Positions 41,584 through 50,582 are shown, counted from the stretch's first letter. The stretch: DNA of 64,000 nucleotides from Dyella flagellata (GCF_030160275.1 NZ_BSOA01000029.1:1-64000), one strand, 5' to 3'. The notes: generated from the sequence alone by a model not told the origin. Numbers and translations are program-made.

Positions 41584-41808
41584 CTACTGCCCAAGGCGCC
41601 CTACGAACGCCACCCCAGCCTGCCACGCCTCATCCTCAGATGCATAGCCTTGCGAACTATCACCTATCGCCCGCGTGAATTTGCCGGAAGGCGTCCGTGT
41701 GCGGACTTCATACGCAATTCCGCGGTTGCCCGGCATGGACGGATGGGTGACTTCGATCAGGGAAAGTTGGTGTTTACCGAACATCTCCTGCCGCAAAAGG
41801 CTCTTCAT
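41584..41808 (-). CDS. short hypothetical protein
   Basis: This encodes 74 residues starting MKSLLRQEMFGKHQLSLIEV and ending DEAWQAGVAFVGRLGQ. The middle, GIAYEVRTRTPSGKFTRAIGDSSQGYASEDEAW, is protein-like. I recognise no family. An internal ATG (MFGKHQ) is an alternative start. It has no partner and lies between two family B repeats. Confidence 0.45.
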   Translation of the reverse strand: MKSLLRQEMFGKHQLSLIEVTHPSMPGNRGIAYEVRTRTPSGKFTRAIGDSSQGYASEDEAWQAGVAFVGRLGQ

Positions 41809-41924
41809 TGCCCGATTCCAGTTTCCATAGAACGTGAGCCCAACACTACTCGGGAGATCAGCAGGCGTCTACTGAAGTTTCCCTACACTCCGCAGGCAGC
41901 ATAAGCGAAACAAATTGCCCAACC

Positions 41925-42515
41925 CTATGACTGCTTGAGAACAAGCAGCGCGTCGACCGCATTACGGGCAGCAGGAATGGCTGTCAGGCATTCGGTGGTC
42001 AAGCGGAGCACCTTGTCAAAATCAACACCATCAGATCGTTCCGCTGCAATTGCCAGTGCCCAGCCGGTCATCACAGTTCGCATTTCTTTGAATTCTTGCG
42101 CGGCAATAAAGGACCTTTGCACTGCTTTCGCAGCGTTATCAAATTCCCTCAAATTTCCCGCGAGAACGCGGAGCGACTCCGGCGGCTGGAAAAGGTACTC
42201 ATCGCCCTGGACAAGTTGGAGCATGTTGAGTGCACCAGCTTGACCTTGCTCCGCGATCTTTTTCAAGTGCCGCGTTTTTTCGTCCCAAGCTCGGAAGGCG
42301 CGAACATGGACCATAGCCACATCTCGTGCTATCTCCGCACGCTCGCGTTCACGTCGCGCGGCGTCTGTACGAGTTTGTCTATTCGCAATGATCACCGCTG
42401 CCCAGATCGCCGCGCCGCTAATCACAGCCTGCGCGCACGCCGCGGCCACTTGCCACCATGCCGCCTTCGCCTGCGTTTGAGCGGCCACCAATCCAAGATC
42501 CGGGCTAACGATCAT
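41925..42515 (-). CDS. membrane-anchored hypothetical protein
   Basis: This encodes 196 residues. One membrane helix (VAAACAQAVISGAAIWAAVIIANRQ, about residues 22-46) is followed by a basic stretch RRERERAEIARD and a soluble helical domain of about 140 residues. The ATG at 42515 follows GGGGAG at seven bases. This layout (short N-tail, one helix, cytoplasmic helical domain) is common among orphan proteins in defence or prophage regions. I cannot assign a function. Confidence 0.55.
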   Translation of the reverse strand: MIVSPDLGLVAAQTQAKAAWWQVAAACAQAVISGAAIWAAVIIANRQTRTDAARRERERAEIARDVAMVHVRAFRAWDEKTRHLKKIAEQGQAGALNMLQLVQGDEYLFQPPESLRVLAGNLREFDNAAKAVQRSFIAAQEFKEMRTVMTGWALAIAAERSDGVDFDKVLRLTTECLTAIPAARNAVDALLVLKQS

Positions 42516-42595
42516 GCGTGAACTCCCCATCCTGTTCTCTGCCCCCATGGTGAGGGCGATCCTGGGCAGTAGCAAGACGCAGACGCGGCGCGTAG

Positions 42596-42657
42596 TACAA
42601 ATAGGTGACGGAGGTAGTTAAGTGGCGCCATTTAACCACTTCCGTCCCTTATTGCTG
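42596..42657. repeat. family B inverted repeat, diverged
   Basis: GGTGACGGAGGTAGTTAAGT and ATTTAACCACTTCCGTCCCT pair around GGCGCC. The outer part differs from the other copies (CTTATTGCT instead of GTTTTCG), a variant shared with the half copy at 46769. Confidence 0.7.
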
Positions 42658-42846
42658 GTTCGTGCTGCTGTGGACATTGACCTATCCATATTGCCTAGCT
42701 AAACGTAAGAACTACGCGCTTGGAAGCCTTCTTGGCGTGGGAATAGTCATTACCCTGTTGTCTATGGCAGCGCCTATGTCATGGAGGCCACCATCGCCGA
42801 GCAGCAGGACAAGATACACGCAACACTGATCCAAATAGGCCAGTGA
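42605..42846 (+). pseudogene. broken small membrane-protein gene
   Basis: One frame reads LWTLTYPYCLAKRKNYALGSLLGVGIVITLLSMA and then degenerates. A neighbouring frame from about 42770 continues SAYVMEATIAEQQDKIHATLIQIGQ to a stop at 42844. Joined, they make a plausible small membrane protein with a helical tail, broken by one frameshift. Its start would lie inside the family B repeat, suggesting repeat insertion removed the true beginning. Evidence is weak. Confidence 0.3.
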
Positions 42847-42950
42847 AGCACCGACCATGCCCCGAAAACTACTCCCTTTCACTCGGCTTATTGGGACTCG
42901 ATGGAGCACCGGACAGAGAAAGCTTTCGTGGAAAGCTCGCCCTCTCGACT

Positions 42951-45900
42951 TCAGGAAGGCATAGCTATGCGGATACCAAGCCGCCTTCCTGCTTGCTGGG
43001 CGATACTTGCAACCGCGTTATAGCCCTTCTTACTTTGCACTGCTAACGGGAAGAGTTCGTCACGAATGAAGGCTTCATCGGCAACCAGTCCAAACACATG
43101 CGGGAACACCTCGTTTCCGCCCTGGCCTCGTAATACCAGCGACTTGAGTACGTCGAGCGCTTGAGGCGAGAAGTCAGAGATCAAGAGTCCTTCCATATGG
43201 TGCAGGACCATCGTGGCGATAACCCGTTGTTGCGCTGGGGCGCCTTGATCAAGCAGCCTGAGCAACTGCGCTTTGTTGTCTTGGGCGCTTGATCGAGCGA
43301 TCAAAACTGCGAGCTGCATGGCAACCCACCCGGCCCCGTCGGCGGCTGACTGATCTTCAGTCAGCTGAATCAGCCAGTTTAACCAGGGGCCGACCTCTCC
43401 AAGATCAATACTTTCCAAGCCAGCGAAGGATGGCGGGCTCGACCCGCCGAGTACCAGTCGCGCGACTTCAAGATTATGGAGCGCGAGTGCAGCGATCAGC
43501 AGATCGTGGCGTCCGCTCCAATCGAGATCTGGAAAGTCAATCAGCCGCAGAAACCTCAGTTCCTCCTCGGCGCCCCCTTGCAACAATGACTCAAGCCCTG
43601 CGAAGAGCGAGATCGTACCCCGAGTCGCGCAATACTCAAATATGGATCTTCGAGCACCCGAACTCTTCTCTGCTTCAGCGAGCACACGGCCGCGGACGAC
43701 GTCTTCCTCTGCGCAAGCGTCAAGGAGATCGACCGACCAGCGGTCGCCATGATCAATATAGTTAAGAATCGTGTCGAACAGCGAATCGTCGAGCGCATTG
43801 GAGAACATATGGCGCAGGTCTGATTCGAAACGAACAATTAGATAAACGGCAAATAGATTCTTCGGAAGCCGCAATCGAGCGACCTCGATCACCATCGCCA
43901 ATCCTTCAGCTGACTTATTTCCTTCAAAAATCTCGCAGATCAGAGCGGCGACAATACGCTTTCCGCCGGCATCGAACATATTTAATCGCGCAAGCGTCTC
44001 TCGCCTTATCTCTTCCGTGGTAAAATTTCTTACCGCTGTCGCTACCGCGGCTACTTGGTAATGCGTGATCCCTTGATCATCATCGAGTGATGCAGGATCT
44101 GCGCATGCCAGGCGTTCGACGAGCATCGATAAGTCTCCGACCTCGACGAGATGCGCGAGCGCCCTACCTATTCCCCGAGTGATCCAGAACCCGCCTTCTT
44201 TAAATAGACAATCGATGATCTCCTGCTTCACTGAGCGCCCAAGTGCTTTTGCGAGACCTCCGAAAGCCTCTCCACGTAGCGCCGGCAGCAGCAAGATTCT
44301 CCGCAATGCCTGTTCATGCGACGGCGCAAACGGAAGTCGATCGAACGCAAACTTCGTATGATGATCGAGTGCATAGTGGGGAAGTTTGGCGACTATCTCC
44401 AGAATCTGGCCAACTAGCGCTTCGCCGCCGTGCTGTACATAACGCACGGCATTCAGCGCGAAGCCGGCGTCGCGTGCGACAATTTCGTTAAGGAGGGTGA
44501 CCGCTAGCGCCTCATCTAGCATACCGAGCGTTAGGAATATCGCGTTGTCCCATCTCCGCAAATTGATCAGTTCGCCAACATTACCCGACTGCTTCTCAAG
44601 CTTGATCTTAAGTTCGCACGCAGCAAGAAATTCGGTTATCGACTGATGGACGAAGGCTGCTCGCTTCCCTTGCATAGGAATGATGACTTCCTCCGATGCA
44701 AGCCAATTGGCAATCTGCTCAATCTGCGCCCCAGTATGCCGTGGTGCGACAGTTGCAATTGCCGCTTCCAGGTCGCTGACGTCGAACGCCTCGCTGCCAC
44801 GCTCAAGTGTTGCATAAGCGTGCCGCTGCATTGCCGCTATTATATTGATTCTGTTGCCGAACGCTTCGGCAAATCTCTTTGCAACGCTGCTACTGAACTG
44901 CGCATACAGATCATTAGGCGTATGAACCTTTTCGAGCGACATTACTGCGCGATTGAGCAGGCGGAAGTAAAATGGCCGTTGTAGGATGCGAATGATGTCT
45001 TCCCGATAAGTTGTCCGGAGCATTGACTGACTCGCTGACAGTCTGTGCTCGACCTCTTCCAGAGATATCTCTGACAACCGGTAAACTGGAAGACCAAGTC
45101 GCTCGAGACCATCGCCTGTGCGCGAACCGATTACAAGCCCAAGTCCCGACCTGGCTTCAAGAAGTGCATCGAGCTGACGGTCGAAGCTGCCATCTTCCCG
45201 GAACGAACGTGGCACTTCGTTATAGCCGTCTAGGTAAAGTATGATCGGGAATGAGACATGCAGTAGGTCGAGCGAAAGCCCCAGAGGAAATTTGCCGCTA
45301 ATCAGGCCTTCCAAATCGCCGTTGTAGAGTTTGAGATCGATGGCGATGGGAATCCGCATTGCAACGTGGACTTTTCCACACAGACACGCATCCTGAAGAT
45401 CTGTCGCGAGCGTATTTACCGCCTCGCGCATCGCAAAGCTTTTCCCGGAGCCAGGTTCGCCTAATAGGATGAACTGTTTGGGGCCTTCACGAAGGAGCCG
45501 CTGGACTGGCCAATGGTCATAAGCATTCGGCCACTTGCCAGCGCTATGAGTGGTGTCGACTCTGCTCACCCGAATGACGAAGGGCTCAGAATCGCTTGGC
45601 AACAGGCTGCTAGCCGCGTAGCGTGCGAGGGACAGAATCCCCGCCGGGTCTTCGATATCAAAGGTGGGGCGGAGGGCGTGAGGCGCCGGCATGGTACGGA
45701 GTTGCTCGAGCAAAGCAAGCAGACCGCTATGATCGCGACCATGATCGGCGGTGGCATAGCCGATGAGATGAATGCCGTAATGCGCCCGCCAATAATCTTG
45801 TTGATCGCGCACGGGGTCGGAAACGATTGCGTAGTGATCACGCATTCCGCCACGATAAATATTGGCGAGCAAATCGCGTAGATGTAGAAAGTCAGGATCA

Positions 45901-46607
45901 CGCAAACCGAAGCCAACAAACAGCACAGGGCGCGACTGGAGCAGCGTTTTAAAAGTATTGAGCGTTGCACTGAGCGACCCTTCAGGCAGCAGCATGCGAT
46001 ATTGTTCGCGTGTCAATATGATTGAATCAGCGTTTCGCGCATCGCCATGAGGCTTGAAGATAAATTGGCGCGCTTGCGCGTGGATGATCTCAGCCTGCTC
46101 AAAGAGCTGCGTGTTGAGCACAATACGCAGCTCAGATGGTGCCGGACGATGCTGGCGATAAGCTTGCTCGAGCAGGTCGTCATAATTGGTCGTGATAAAG
46201 CAGCTTGGCCCAAGCATCATGATTGCTTGATGGATTTCGCCGGGGGCCGCGCTGCCGCTCCGGCAAGCGCTGCGCATGAACGCCGCGACTTGCGGCGGCG
46301 TCAGCTTTAAAAAGCCGTAGCTGGCTGCCTGCAACAGGTCACCAACCTCGGCTTCCTGGCGGACCAAGGCAGAATCGATGGAATTGTCATCCAGATAATC
46401 AGCGAGTTCGCCTACCAGCCCCTCCCAGCTCGGAAGGCCGCTCCAACGTGAAATACCCGAGCCTACAAAGATAATCGTGTCATCTTGTGCCAGTATGCGT
46501 TTTAGAGAATTTGACAAGTTTGCGGCCACCCGTTGTCGTTGATATCGAGTTTTTCGGCTTGCGGCGTGAGGGTCAACCAATCGTCTTGCTATAACAGCGT
46601 TATCCAT
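42951..46607 (-). CDS. SIR2-NACHT defence protein
   Basis: This encodes about 1218 residues (a start further upstream, to 46673, is possible). Residues about 30-300 are a SIR2-like NADase domain: FVGSGISRWSGLPSW, FITTNYDDLLEQ, FKPHGD and LFVGFGLRDPDF. A STAND/NACHT ATPase follows with Walker A LLGEPGSGKS (about residue 385) and Walker B ILYLDGYNEVP (about residue 455). The C-terminal 600 residues are helical, repeat-like, of the sensor type. SIR2-STAND proteins of this plan (Avs5-like group) detect phage proteins and deplete NAD+. It is encoded alone on the minus strand. The substrate residues of SIR2 look intact. Confidence 0.88.
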   Translation of the reverse strand: MDNAVIARRLVDPHAASRKTRYQRQRVAANLSNSLKRILAQDDTIIFVGSGISRWSGLPSWEGLVGELADYLDDNSIDSALVRQEAEVGDLLQAASYGFLKLTPPQVAAFMRSACRSGSAAPGEIHQAIMMLGPSCFITTNYDDLLEQAYRQHRPAPSELRIVLNTQLFEQAEIIHAQARQFIFKPHGDARNADSIILTREQYRMLLPEGSLSATLNTFKTLLQSRPVLFVGFGLRDPDFLHLRDLLANIYRGGMRDHYAIVSDPVRDQQDYWRAHYGIHLIGYATADHGRDHSGLLALLEQLRTMPAPHALRPTFDIEDPAGILSLARYAASSLLPSDSEPFVIRVSRVDTTHSAGKWPNAYDHWPVQRLLREGPKQFILLGEPGSGKSFAMREAVNTLATDLQDACLCGKVHVAMRIPIAIDLKLYNGDLEGLISGKFPLGLSLDLLHVSFPIILYLDGYNEVPRSFREDGSFDRQLDALLEARSGLGLVIGSRTGDGLERLGLPVYRLSEISLEEVEHRLSASQSMLRTTYREDIIRILQRPFYFRLLNRAVMSLEKVHTPNDLYAQFSSSVAKRFAEAFGNRINIIAAMQRHAYATLERGSEAFDVSDLEAAIATVAPRHTGAQIEQIANWLASEEVIIPMQGKRAAFVHQSITEFLAACELKIKLEKQSGNVGELINLRRWDNAIFLTLGMLDEALAVTLLNEIVARDAGFALNAVRYVQHGGEALVGQILEIVAKLPHYALDHHTKFAFDRLPFAPSHEQALRRILLLPALRGEAFGGLAKALGRSVKQEIIDCLFKEGGFWITRGIGRALAHLVEVGDLSMLVERLACADPASLDDDQGITHYQVAAVATAVRNFTTEEIRRETLARLNMFDAGGKRIVAALICEIFEGNKSAEGLAMVIEVARLRLPKNLFAVYLIVRFESDLRHMFSNALDDSLFDTILNYIDHGDRWSVDLLDACAEEDVVRGRVLAEAEKSSGARRSIFEYCATRGTISLFAGLESLLQGGAEEELRFLRLIDFPDLDWSGRHDLLIAALALHNLEVARLVLGGSSPPSFAGLESIDLGEVGPWLNWLIQLTEDQSAADGAGWVAMQLAVLIARSSAQDNKAQLLRLLDQGAPAQQRVIATMVLHHMEGLLISDFSPQALDVLKSLVLRGQGGNEVFPHVFGLVADEAFIRDELFPLAVQSKKGYNAVASIAQQAGRRLGIRIAMPS

Positions 46608-46706
46608 GGCGACCATCAAGAGTCGGATGCAATTTCCAGCAACACAATCGAGGACATCCACCAAAAAGCTCACGAATTAAGGGCTTGCGTACGAACTCCG
46701 AACTGA

Positions 46707-46768
46707 GATCTGGCACTGGCGTCTAGTTACCCAGGGACCTTTTCTCGGATGTCCCGATTGCGCCCCCC
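46707..46768. repeat. direct repeat flanking the DUF3800 gene, left copy
   Basis: GATCTGGCACTGGCGTCTAG then TTACCCAGGGACC and ATTGCGCCCCCC. It aligns along its whole length with 47941-48002. The pair brackets one gene, suggesting insertion of a cassette or duplication of a border. Confidence 0.75.
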
Positions 46769-46802
46769 AATTCAACCACCTCCGTCCCCTATTGCTCGTG
46801 GG
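46769..46802. repeat. family B half copy
   Basis: TTCAACCACCTCCGTCCCCT followed by ATTGCTCGTGGG. Only the right arm is present; its end matches the 42596 copy. Confidence 0.55.
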
Positions 46803-46813
46803 TAAGAGCGGCG

Positions 46814-47818
46814 CTATGAAGCAAGCATGGGTCTAGCAGTACGCGCCAGCACTTTCACACGCCTGGACACATCGGGGCCAACATCAATATCCTCGCCCGG
46901 CGTAAGCCCGATGAGATGTATGCCTGGCTTCGACTTTTGCCGCTGAACCATGCAGGCACCTAACCGCAATGCGGCCTGGTCATTGTCGTGGAAACTCCCA
47001 CGGAGGAGCGCTCTTAAACCCGAAGCCAGGAAATCGGCTAGCTGGACACCCGGACTGCCTTTCGAATCTGCAAACTCGAGGTGCTCCCTCCAGATGAGAC
47101 CAACATTCCAGGCCGGCGCTTTCCTTCCATTTGACTCTCTTTTCGGAAGCCAAGGCGCCTCACCCTTGAACTCAAAGCGAGCCATTTTTGAATAGTCTGC
47201 CCAGTCCATCATCCCGAACGGCTCATGCAAGGTTTTGGATTGCAGGAGCGGACCGACCATCAGTTGCAGCATCGTTTCGAAGGGGTTTTGACTTGTATCC
47301 TTCCCGTCAAAAGACCAGCGAAAGTTGGACAGAGTCCCGGGAAGTCGTTGCGCGTAGTAGTTAATTGCAAGCTGCAGAACATCGTAGACCAATTGAACGC
47401 GGCAGACCAACTCGACGTAGTTCTGCTCGGACAACCCCCTCAGGTCCTTCGCAAGGTCTAACAACATCTGCCGACCTTCCGGATAGACCATGTTGGGGGC
47501 GTACTTTTCGATTTTGAGTGCTTGCTGCTCTTGGTGCTCCTCTGCGCCGCCGTTCAGGCTGGCGTCCGTGGCAACAGCCACTCCGATCCCATCTATCTTC
47601 GACAGGTCGCTTAGCAGCTCGAAGTAGCGCAATTCATCGATGTCTTTTCGCTTGATTTCGACGTCATACTTGACGCCACATTTCATCTTGAGGCCTCGAA
47701 GGACCTCCTTTGCTTTGGCATAGGGCGCTTCTGGAATGGCGTACGCCGCGACCACGCACCAAGAGCCTCGGCTCTTTGACTTGGCAAAAGTCCCCGATTC
47801 ATCGACAAAAATATGCAT
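46814..47818 (-). CDS. DUF3800-family protein
   Basis: This 334-residue protein starts MHIFVDESGTF, the DUF3800 hallmark, an RNase-H-like acidic motif with D near residue 5 and E near residue 6. Further motifs are WSFDGKDTSQNPFE and the C-terminal PGVQLADFLASGLRALL with the conserved QLAD. The family is frequent in phage-defence and mobile regions and is predicted to be a nuclease. The ATG at 47818 follows GAGGGA; ATG 47833 has no such site. It lies between 62-bp direct repeats and next to the SIR2-NACHT gene, but apparently with its own promoter. Confidence 0.85.
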   Translation of the reverse strand: MHIFVDESGTFAKSKSRGSWCVVAAYAIPEAPYAKAKEVLRGLKMKCGVKYDVEIKRKDIDELRYFELLSDLSKIDGIGVAVATDASLNGGAEEHQEQQALKIEKYAPNMVYPEGRQMLLDLAKDLRGLSEQNYVELVCRVQLVYDVLQLAINYYAQRLPGTLSNFRWSFDGKDTSQNPFETMLQLMVGPLLQSKTLHEPFGMMDWADYSKMARFEFKGEAPWLPKRESNGRKAPAWNVGLIWREHLEFADSKGSPGVQLADFLASGLRALLRGSFHDNDQAALRLGACMVQRQKSKPGIHLIGLTPGEDIDVGPDVSRRVKVLARTARPMLAS

Positions 47819-47940
47819 CCGCGATTCCCTCATGGCGCTACTTTAGACGCTTATATCCTGAGCGACGGCCGGCGTGTGGCAATTTGGGCCATTCACCGAA
47901 AGGCCGTGAAGCAAGTGCTTACTTGCGAGCTTTGGATCGT

Positions 47941-48002
47941 GATCTGACTTTGGCGTCTAGTTAGCCAGGGACCAATTCTTGAATGCCCCTAATTGCGCCC
48001 CC
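47941..48002. repeat. direct repeat flanking the DUF3800 gene, right copy
   Basis: GATCTGACTTTGGCGTCTAG then TTAGCCAGGGACC and ATTGCGCCCCC, in the same orientation as 46707-46768, about 1.2 kb apart. Confidence 0.75.
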
Positions 48003-48020
48003 TTCCCTCAGGCGTAGTGC

Positions 48021-48317
48021 TTACCGTGGCCTACGCCGACCATCAGGCTCTCTCGGCTTTTGGTACCGAGGATCAGCCAGACGCTTCTGGAATTCTTTGC
48101 TGATCTGAACGAGGTCGGTTCCGCATGCCAGGCACCAGTCGCGTACCTGGACGGTATCCAGCCTCCGCCTGCCCCGCTCCGCCTCACTAACAAATGCCTG
48201 ATCGGCATCCAACGTCGTCGCCAGTTGCTCCTGCGTGAGTTCCGCTTGCATTCGCACGTCGCGGAGTAGCTCCGCGAAGATTCGATGCTCTGGCCTGTAG
48301 ATGCTTTTCCGTGCCAC
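48021..48317 (-). CDS. Xre-type helix-turn-helix protein
   Basis: This 98-residue protein with a Cro/CI helix-turn-helix, LLRDVRMQAELTQEQLATTLDADQAFVSEAERGRRRLDTVQVRDWCLACG, spans about residues 17-66, then has a basic tail. It may regulate the neighbouring DUF3800 or SIR2 genes or be an orphan antitoxin. The ATG at 48317 is the only start. Confidence 0.82.
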   Translation of the reverse strand: MARKSIYRPEHRIFAELLRDVRMQAELTQEQLATTLDADQAFVSEAERGRRRLDTVQVRDWCLACGTDLVQISKEFQKRLADPRYQKPREPDGRRRPR

Positions 48318-48564
48318 CGCGCAATCCTCCGAGTGGCATGAAAAGCTATATGTGATGCCTGTTTATGCGAGCTTCATATATGTGTTCTTCGAATATGCTT
48401 GAATGCAAAACGTCGAGGTGGACAGCGTTTTTAATGAGCCAGACAACCATACAAGTTGCCCCCTGATCAGACCATCCAGCAACCCGTGCTGAGCCAGAGG
48501 CGCTGCCACGAGTCATCTGACACGAGAAAGATGACAGAACACATCCCAAAGGATCCGGGCTGCC

Positions 48565-48939
48565 ATGACACAAATCACGCATATAGATTCTCCCTCGGCC
48601 AGGGTAACCAAAGCCGTGGACGAGTGGGAGGGCCAACACGACGGCTCATTTCGTTTTCTAAGCCGCGCAGCACTCACGTCCAAACTCACTTTGCTCGCGT
48701 CGGCCGCGATCCTCATTGGCCTCACTGCGCCGATCCTCACGCTGGATTACTTCCTCATCAACATTGGCGACTACTTGGCAGCCATAGTCACGACCTCCAT
48801 GGCGGCCGCCACGGCCTGGCTATGCCTTTGCAGTCTGCATAGCGGCCGCCACGCTGAAATTCGTCAGTGGGTTCCACGCCCCCAGCAACAGCACCGGTCC
48901 CGTCGCCCCGCTGCACCCAACGTTCAATCCACCCACTAG
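48565..48939 (+). CDS. hypothetical membrane protein
   Basis: This encodes 124 residues with a polar N-terminus (THIDSPSARVTKAVDEWEGQHDGSFRFLSR), two hydrophobic segments (about 38-58 and 66-90) and a basic tail. I recognise no family. It precedes the phosphorelay genes by 50 bases in the same direction. Positions 48318-48564 upstream hold nothing I can support. Confidence 0.45.
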   Translation: MTQITHIDSPSARVTKAVDEWEGQHDGSFRFLSRAALTSKLTLLASAAILIGLTAPILTLDYFLINIGDYLAAIVTTSMAAATAWLCLCSLHSGRHAEIRQWVPRPQQQHRSRRPAAPNVQSTH

Positions 48940-48989
48940 CTGGACACGCCGCGCACTGCGTACGGCGCGTCCACCTTGGAGCACTCGTG

Positions 48990-49805
48990 ATGAACGCATC
49001 GCCCAACCTCGTCGCTTACGCCTCCCGCACAGCGGAGCGGTTCAAGCCTTTTGCAGTGAGAGAGCCCACTGCGGTGTACAACGCGCGGCCCCACGCGGCG
49101 CGCATCCTGGTGGTGGCAAATGATCCTGAAACGCGTCGCGTTTTGATCAGCGAACTCAGGGCGCTTGGCTTGAACCCGGTCCCCGTGCCTGACAGCCAGG
49201 CGGCCTTGAATGCCATTGATCGTGAGGCGCCTGACGTGATCCTCATGGCCTTGGAAGGTCCGGACGCAACCGTCTACCAAGCCCTGCTGCGTTTGGCGGT
49301 GGCCAAGCTTGCAAAGCGCACTCGCATTCCCCTCGTCGCCATCGTGGAGCAAGGCAGCGAGAACGGGCGTCGCGCCTTGGATAGCCGGCTGGATGGTGTC
49401 TTGCACCAGCCCCTGCGCCCCGAGGCGCTATATGCCACGCTTTCTCGATGGCTCGACCTGCCGCCTCCCGCCGGTCAAGCGCCGGATGAACCCCTTCCAC
49501 CCCCGTGGCACCGAGCTTGCATCGACGTGGACGTCCAGGAGTATGAGCGAGCCCTAGCAAGGCAGGACATCTCCAAGATGGTGCACTTTGCGCATCGCGC
49601 GAAGGGCGCGGCGCTTGTGCTGCATGCGAATCGGGCGGCCGCGTTGGCAGATCGGCTGGAGCTTGCGGCAAGAGGCGATGTACCGCTTCCGCCGGATGAC
49701 ATACAGCGCACGCTCGCCGCGTTGAAAGTCGCTATCGCCCGCCACTTTGACCAAGCAGGCGATGCGGGCGGCGAGAAAGGAAAAGGAAACGCCAGACTCA
49801 TCTGA
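48990..49805 (+). CDS. pseudo-receiver plus HPt phosphotransfer protein
   Basis: This encodes 271 residues. Residues about 37-150 are a receiver-like domain (ARILVVANDPETRRVLISELRALGLNP) in which the phospho-acceptor position reads MALEGP and the conserved Lys reads HQPLRP, so it should not be phosphorylated. Residues about 165-260 form an HPt domain with the phosphotransfer motif HRAKGAA (His202). It resembles the detached C-terminal part of an Evg/Bvg-type hybrid kinase. The response-regulator gene follows after 14 bases, so His202 probably passes phosphate to it. No histidine kinase is nearby. The start may also be GTG 48987. Confidence 0.75.
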   Translation: MNASPNLVAYASRTAERFKPFAVREPTAVYNARPHAARILVVANDPETRRVLISELRALGLNPVPVPDSQAALNAIDREAPDVILMALEGPDATVYQALLRLAVAKLAKRTRIPLVAIVEQGSENGRRALDSRLDGVLHQPLRPEALYATLSRWLDLPPPAGQAPDEPLPPPWHRACIDVDVQEYERALARQDISKMVHFAHRAKGAALVLHANRAAALADRLELAARGDVPLPPDDIQRTLAALKVAIARHFDQAGDAGGEKGKGNARLI

Positions 49806-49819
49806 AAAGGAAGTAGGCC

Positions 49820-50500
49820 ATGTCCGACACCCTGTCGCCGCGCTTGCGCGTGATGTTGCTCGAAGACCACATCCTGGTACGCCGTGGCATGGAGCTGGTG
49901 CTCAAGCATGACTACGGCCTGGACGTGGCAGGCAGCTTTTGCACGCCTCGGCAGCTCTTCGAAGCGTTGAAGCAAGACCAACCCGACGTGATCGTGACGG
50001 ACTACGCCCTAGGTGCAACGGAGACCGATGGCGCCAAGTTGCTACGCTCCTTGCATCTGCATCATCCGCGTGTTCCGGTCTTGGTGGTGTCGTCCCACTG
50101 CAACGCCGCGACGATGGCTGTGGCACGGAGGGCCGGCGCCCACGGTTTCATTGGCAAGACGGAGCACGAGTCCGAACTAATCCTGGCCATCCGAGCAGTG
50201 GCCGCGGGCCGGACCTATTTCAGCCGGCACCTGACCGACCTTGCCGGGTCTATCAACCCCATCGATCGGAGTGACGAGCCCGGCAAGGATCTCGGCGACG
50301 AATTGCTGGACACCGCCAAGCTATCCGCACGGGAGCATGAGGTGCTGCGCTGCATACTCGATGGCATGTCCATCAAGGCCATCGCCCAAAAGTTCTCCCG
50401 CTCGATCACCACGATCAGTGCGCAGAAGCATTCGGCCTTCCGCAAGCTGGGGCTATGTAATGACCACGAGTTGTTCAAGGTGCGGTATCAGCGCGGGTGA
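49820..50500 (+). CDS. LuxR/NarL-family response regulator (RcsB/BvgA-like)
   Basis: This encodes 226 residues. The receiver domain has acidic pair LEDH, the phospho-acceptor Asp61 in VIVTDYALG and the Lys in GFIGKTEHE. The C-terminal LuxR helix-turn-helix reads LSAREHEVLRCILDGMSIKAIAQKFSRSITTISAQKHSAFRKLGL. An AAGGAAG box precedes the ATG. It pairs with the HPt protein just upstream. A shortened, mutated copy of this gene lies at 51775-52275. Confidence 0.92.
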   Translation: MSDTLSPRLRVMLLEDHILVRRGMELVLKHDYGLDVAGSFCTPRQLFEALKQDQPDVIVTDYALGATETDGAKLLRSLHLHHPRVPVLVVSSHCNAATMAVARRAGAHGFIGKTEHESELILAIRAVAAGRTYFSRHLTDLAGSINPIDRSDEPGKDLGDELLDTAKLSAREHEVLRCILDGMSIKAIAQKFSRSITTISAQKHSAFRKLGLCNDHELFKVRYQRG

Positions 50501-50511
50501 GCAGGCTCAAC

Positions 50512-50582
50512 GCGTAGGCTGGGATGATAATCCCAGCTTTCCACGCGAGATCCTGGTGCTGGGATTGCCATTCCAGCCTACG
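50512..50582. repeat. family A palindromic repeat
   Basis: GTAGGCTGGGATGATAATCC and GCTGGGATTGCCATTCCAGC end in CTACG; the variable centre is TTTCCACGCGAGATCCTGGT-like. It starts 12 bases after the response-regulator stop and separates it from the HPt remnant. Confidence 0.9.

Noticed and set aside
41509-41904. Plus-strand 131-codon frame after the GntR gene
   Set aside because: Arginine/proline-rich shadow of the more protein-like minus-strand frame at 41584-41808.
29322-42657. Family B repeats as integron attC sites
   Set aside because: They contain GTTAAGT and ATTTAAC, which match attC core patterns, but in the inside-out order, with GC-rich outer arms; no integrase is present.
48346-48639. 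Minus-strand 97-codon frame before the small membrane-protein gene
   Set aside because: No ribosome-binding site, no family features, and it overlaps the start of the more plausible plus-strand gene.
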